From Bacteroidales bacterium (lineage in GTDB: Bacteria; Bacteroidota; Bacteroidia; Bacteroidales; F082), in the NCBI GenBank assembly GCA_017428285.1, contig JAFRRE010000029.1, forward strand, positions 1 through 16,111: a DNA stretch of 16,111 bases, given 5' to 3'. The position numbers and the translations under genes are program-made. Shown piece after piece: positions 14,666-16,111 of the stretch. The notes below the pieces were generated by a model. The model worked only from the letters and a program-made list of their open reading frames with translations. It ran no database searches and was not told the origin of the DNA. Numbering within the stretch: position 1 is the stretch's first letter; the number at the start of each line of letters is the position of its first letter.

Positions 14666-14809
14666 ATGAAAAAAATGAACAAAATGTACCAAGCTCCCAA
14701 AGCTGAAGTGGTTGAGCTGAACGTGAACAGTGGCTTCATGAATAATGGCAACTGGAATGGTGCCTCTGTCCCGGAAATCCAAGAACCGGAACTCCCGATG
14801 CCGAATTAA
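14666..14809 (+). CDS. Small peptide gene, 47 codons: candidate modified-peptide precursor
   Basis: ATG at 14666 to TAA at 14807-14809, with an own promoter upstream. The N-terminal half is MKKMNKMYQAPKAEVVELNV, the pattern (Y-x-x-P-x-x-E-V-V-E-L) shared by many short Bacteroidota peptides of unknown role. The C-terminal half changes character: NSGFMNNGNWNG, then an acidic, proline-rich end with PEIQEP, ELP and MPN. It has no cysteine, no TM segment, no GG site and no classical signal peptide. S22 and S34 are the only serines. Being next to a PqqD-like protein, a kinase, a peptidase and a nucleotidyltransferase, it could be their substrate, with the first half as leader. Alternatively it is an unrelated small protein co-transcribed with the lipoprotein 41 bases downstream. 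Coding status is supported by promoter, start context and biased codons (CTG, GAA, AAC). Confidence 0.7.
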   Translation: MKKMNKMYQAPKAEVVELNVNSGFMNNGNWNGASVPEIQEPELPMPN

Positions 14810-14850
14810 TTCGAAGGTAATTGTTAATGAATAAAAGTTTTAAAGACAAA

Positions 14851-15879
14851 ATGAAAAAAGTATTGAAATGTATGGGCATGATGGCATTGGTTGCTTTAGC
14901 CTTTACCTCATGCAAGAAGAACGATGACACAAAGCGCTCTTTCTATGCTACTGGTGCAGATCTCCGTATTGAGAACCTGAGTGAAGATAGAGCCTATGTC
15001 GATACCGATAAGAAATTCCATTTCCAGCAAGGCGATGTGTGCATGGTGTTCAACATTGATGAAACAACTCCTACCAAGAGCCATGCCGCTTTGTATGGTG
15101 CCGTTGAAGATGGTGTCACTAACGTGCATTTCTTGAACATCGATTACGGTGAAGTTGCTGAGGATATGCTTGATGGTTACTATGCCTTCTATCCTGGTGG
15201 CCCTGGTCGTACCGTTACTTATCTTTACCAAGGTGAGAACAAGTGCAAGTTCTATGTGGCTCCTGAGCAAGAGTATCGTGAGGGTATGGTTCCTAGCAAC
15301 GCTTTGTATGCAGCAGCCAAGGCTTCTGACGGCTCTCACTTGATGGGTGACACTTATTTCCTGTTCAAGCCCATCAATGGTGTTCTTCAACTGAAGCTGA
15401 AGGATGAAAACAAAAGAACCATTACGAAGGTTGAAATCGTTGACAATGGCTTCAACTTGAGCGGTTTGGTTGAATTGATCATCCCTGAAGTGGATCCTGC
15501 TGAGATGCAAGCTCTCTTCGATCAGTATGATCTGAGCAATCCGGCTTATGTCAACCGTTTGAATGAATACAAAGCCAGAGTTGGTTACAATGTAACTGAT
15601 GAGATTATTCATAATCCTGTTGACAATACCGACACTCATTACGTCAAGGGTAACAGAATGACTTTGAACATCCCTGGTGGTGTGCAACTGGCCGACAATT
15701 ACAATGACACTCCTGCACTCAACATTGTGTTGCGTCCTTTGGCTTTGAGTCAAGGTTTCCACATCATTGTGACCTTTGATGATAACACTACTGCAGATTG
15801 GAATCTTTCCGATTACACTGGCTTGATGATTAAGCCTGGTACGGTGCACGTTGTTCCTGGAAACATGACCAACCTCTAA
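14851..15879 (+). CDS. Fimbrillin-like lipoprotein
   Basis: A 342-residue exported lipoprotein. The signal runs MKKVLKCMGM, a hydrophobic core, then AFTSC with C21 as the predicted lipidated residue and a Lys/Asp-rich start of the mature chain. The mature part is beta-rich with features of Bacteroidota fimbrillins and fimbrial tip/anchor proteins: FHFQQGDVCMVFNID, YYAFYPGG, YFLFKPINGVLQLKLK followed by ITKVEIVDNG, a late NIVLRPLALSQGFHIIVTF, and a closing GLMIKPGTVHVVPGN. Such proteins are lipidated, exported to the surface and matured by proteolysis before assembly, but a free-standing surface lipoprotein is equally possible. An upstream in-frame ATG at 14827 would add eight residues; I prefer 14851 because it gives a standard MKK lipoprotein start. 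It follows the small peptide gene, probably on one transcript, and is closed by a terminator. Confidence 0.78.
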   Translation: MKKVLKCMGMMALVALAFTSCKKNDDTKRSFYATGADLRIENLSEDRAYVDTDKKFHFQQGDVCMVFNIDETTPTKSHAALYGAVEDGVTNVHFLNIDYGEVAEDMLDGYYAFYPGGPGRTVTYLYQGENKCKFYVAPEQEYREGMVPSNALYAAAKASDGSHLMGDTYFLFKPINGVLQLKLKDENKRTITKVEIVDNGFNLSGLVELIIPEVDPAEMQALFDQYDLSNPAYVNRLNEYKARVGYNVTDEIIHNPVDNTDTHYVKGNRMTLNIPGGVQLADNYNDTPALNIVLRPLALSQGFHIIVTFDDNTTADWNLSDYTGLMIKPGTVHVVPGNMTNL

Positions 15880-15902
15880 TCCATTTTGGAGTAATTAAAA
15901 TG

Positions 15903-15935
15903 AAAAAGCGCTTCCCTTTGGGAGGCGCTTTTTTT
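15903..15935 (+). terminator. Rho-independent terminator after the fimbrillin-like gene
   Basis: AAAAAGCGCTTCCC and GGGAGGCGCTTTTTT pair (one G-T) around a TTT loop and end in a T run, 24 bases after the lipoprotein stop. Confidence 0.9.
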
Positions 15936-16024
15936 ATGTCTGGTTTGGCTTGTTTGGCTGCTGTATCACAATAACGGTTGCTACGATGCAACAGTTTTAT
16001 GGGTTCATCTTGAATGATACAAAC

Positions 16025-16056
16025 AAAAAAAGAGACGCATTCAATGCGTCTCTACA
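16025..16056 (-). terminator. Palindrome acting as likely terminator of tRNA-Phe
   Basis: A perfect 10-bp stem AGAGACGCAT / ATGCGTCTCT with a 3-base loop. Read on the minus strand it starts 8 bases past the tRNA 3' end and is followed by TTTTTTT, so it can terminate the tRNA transcript. The GTAGAGACGC...GCGTCTCTAC sequence also belongs to a widespread interspersed palindrome type. Confidence 0.72.
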
Positions 16057-16061
16057 AGGGG

Positions 16062-16111
16062 TGGTACCGACGGGAATCGAACCAGTGACACGAGGATTTT
16101 CAGTCCTCTGC
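16062..16111 (-). tRNA. tRNA-Phe (GAA), 3' part; 5' end outside window
   Basis: On the minus strand the anticodon arm is GAGGA-CTGAAAA-TCCTC, giving anticodon GAA, followed by a GTGTC variable region, a T arm ACTGG-TTCGATT-CCCGT and the acceptor strand CGGTACC with discriminator A. The D arm and the 5' acceptor strand are cut off by the window edge. CCA is not encoded. The T stem has one T-C mismatch at its third pair. Confidence 0.92.

Noticed and set aside
14908..15849. Minus-strand frame of 313 codons opposite the fimbrillin-like gene
   Set aside because: It lacks a promoter and recognisable motifs, while the plus-strand lipoprotein has a signal, a fold pattern and a terminator.
16062..16111. 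tRNA-Phe 3' end as an attachment site for an integrated element carrying the kinase/PqqD locus
   Set aside because: I found no second copy of the tRNA 3' sequence, no integrase and no mobility gene in the window.

Overview
The window reads as chromosome of a Bacteroidota bacterium, most likely order Bacteroidales. I infer this from several promoters with the phylum's -7 box (TAnnTTTG), lipoproteins ending their signal in FTSC followed by polar residues, a fimbrillin-like lipoprotein, almost no Shine-Dalgarno sequences, and the rbfA / LolE-type permease pair. The genus cannot be settled from sequence alone. Genes are packed tightly and no gene-free stretch exceeds 300 bases.

Layout. (1) 1-1445, plus strand: the end of rbfA, overlapped by an FtsX/LolE-type permease. 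(2) 1418-4618, minus strand: a 1066-residue envelope protein (signal peptide, degenerate peptidase-MA-like domain, PD40 beta-propeller, C-terminal outer-membrane barrel) whose 3' end overlaps the permease gene antisense. (3) 4772-6819, plus strand: an MBL-fold hydrolase and a TPR membrane protein with stop and start overlapping. (4) 6959-8191: ornithine aminotransferase rocD with a clear terminator. (5) 8316-8951: a nitroreductase with a lipoprotein signal. (6) 8944-11693, minus strand: apolipoprotein N-acyltransferase lnt followed by a coupled tRNA-dihydrouridine synthase. (7) 11818-14550, plus strand: a tight four-gene set of HprK/PEPCK-like kinase, S24/S26-type serine peptidase, PqqD-like peptide-binding protein and NTP_transf_5 nucleotidyltransferase. 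(8) 14666-15879: a 47-codon peptide gene with its own promoter, then a fimbrillin-like lipoprotein and a terminator. (9) The 3' part of tRNA-Phe(GAA) on the minus strand at the right edge.

The two most interesting things are these. First, regions 7 and 8 together look like a compact peptide-modification (RiPP-like) locus. The PqqD fold is the usual leader-binding module, HprK-like kinases plus nucleotidyltransferases are known tailoring pairs in some lasso-peptide clusters, and a peptidase and a short peptide gene are adjacent. No lasso cyclase (asparagine-synthetase-like), no transglutaminase-like leader peptidase, no radical SAM enzyme and no transporter are visible in the window, so if the inference holds this would be a cyclase-free, phosphorylation-based variant. 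Second, palindromic interspersed repeats of the kind normally found between genes occur here both in 5' leaders (before the MBL and rocD genes) and in frame inside coding sequences. The dus gene appears to carry two, possibly three, such insertions, one exactly 48 bp long, and lnt carries one near its N-terminus. This resembles the protein-coding palindromic elements known from Rickettsia.
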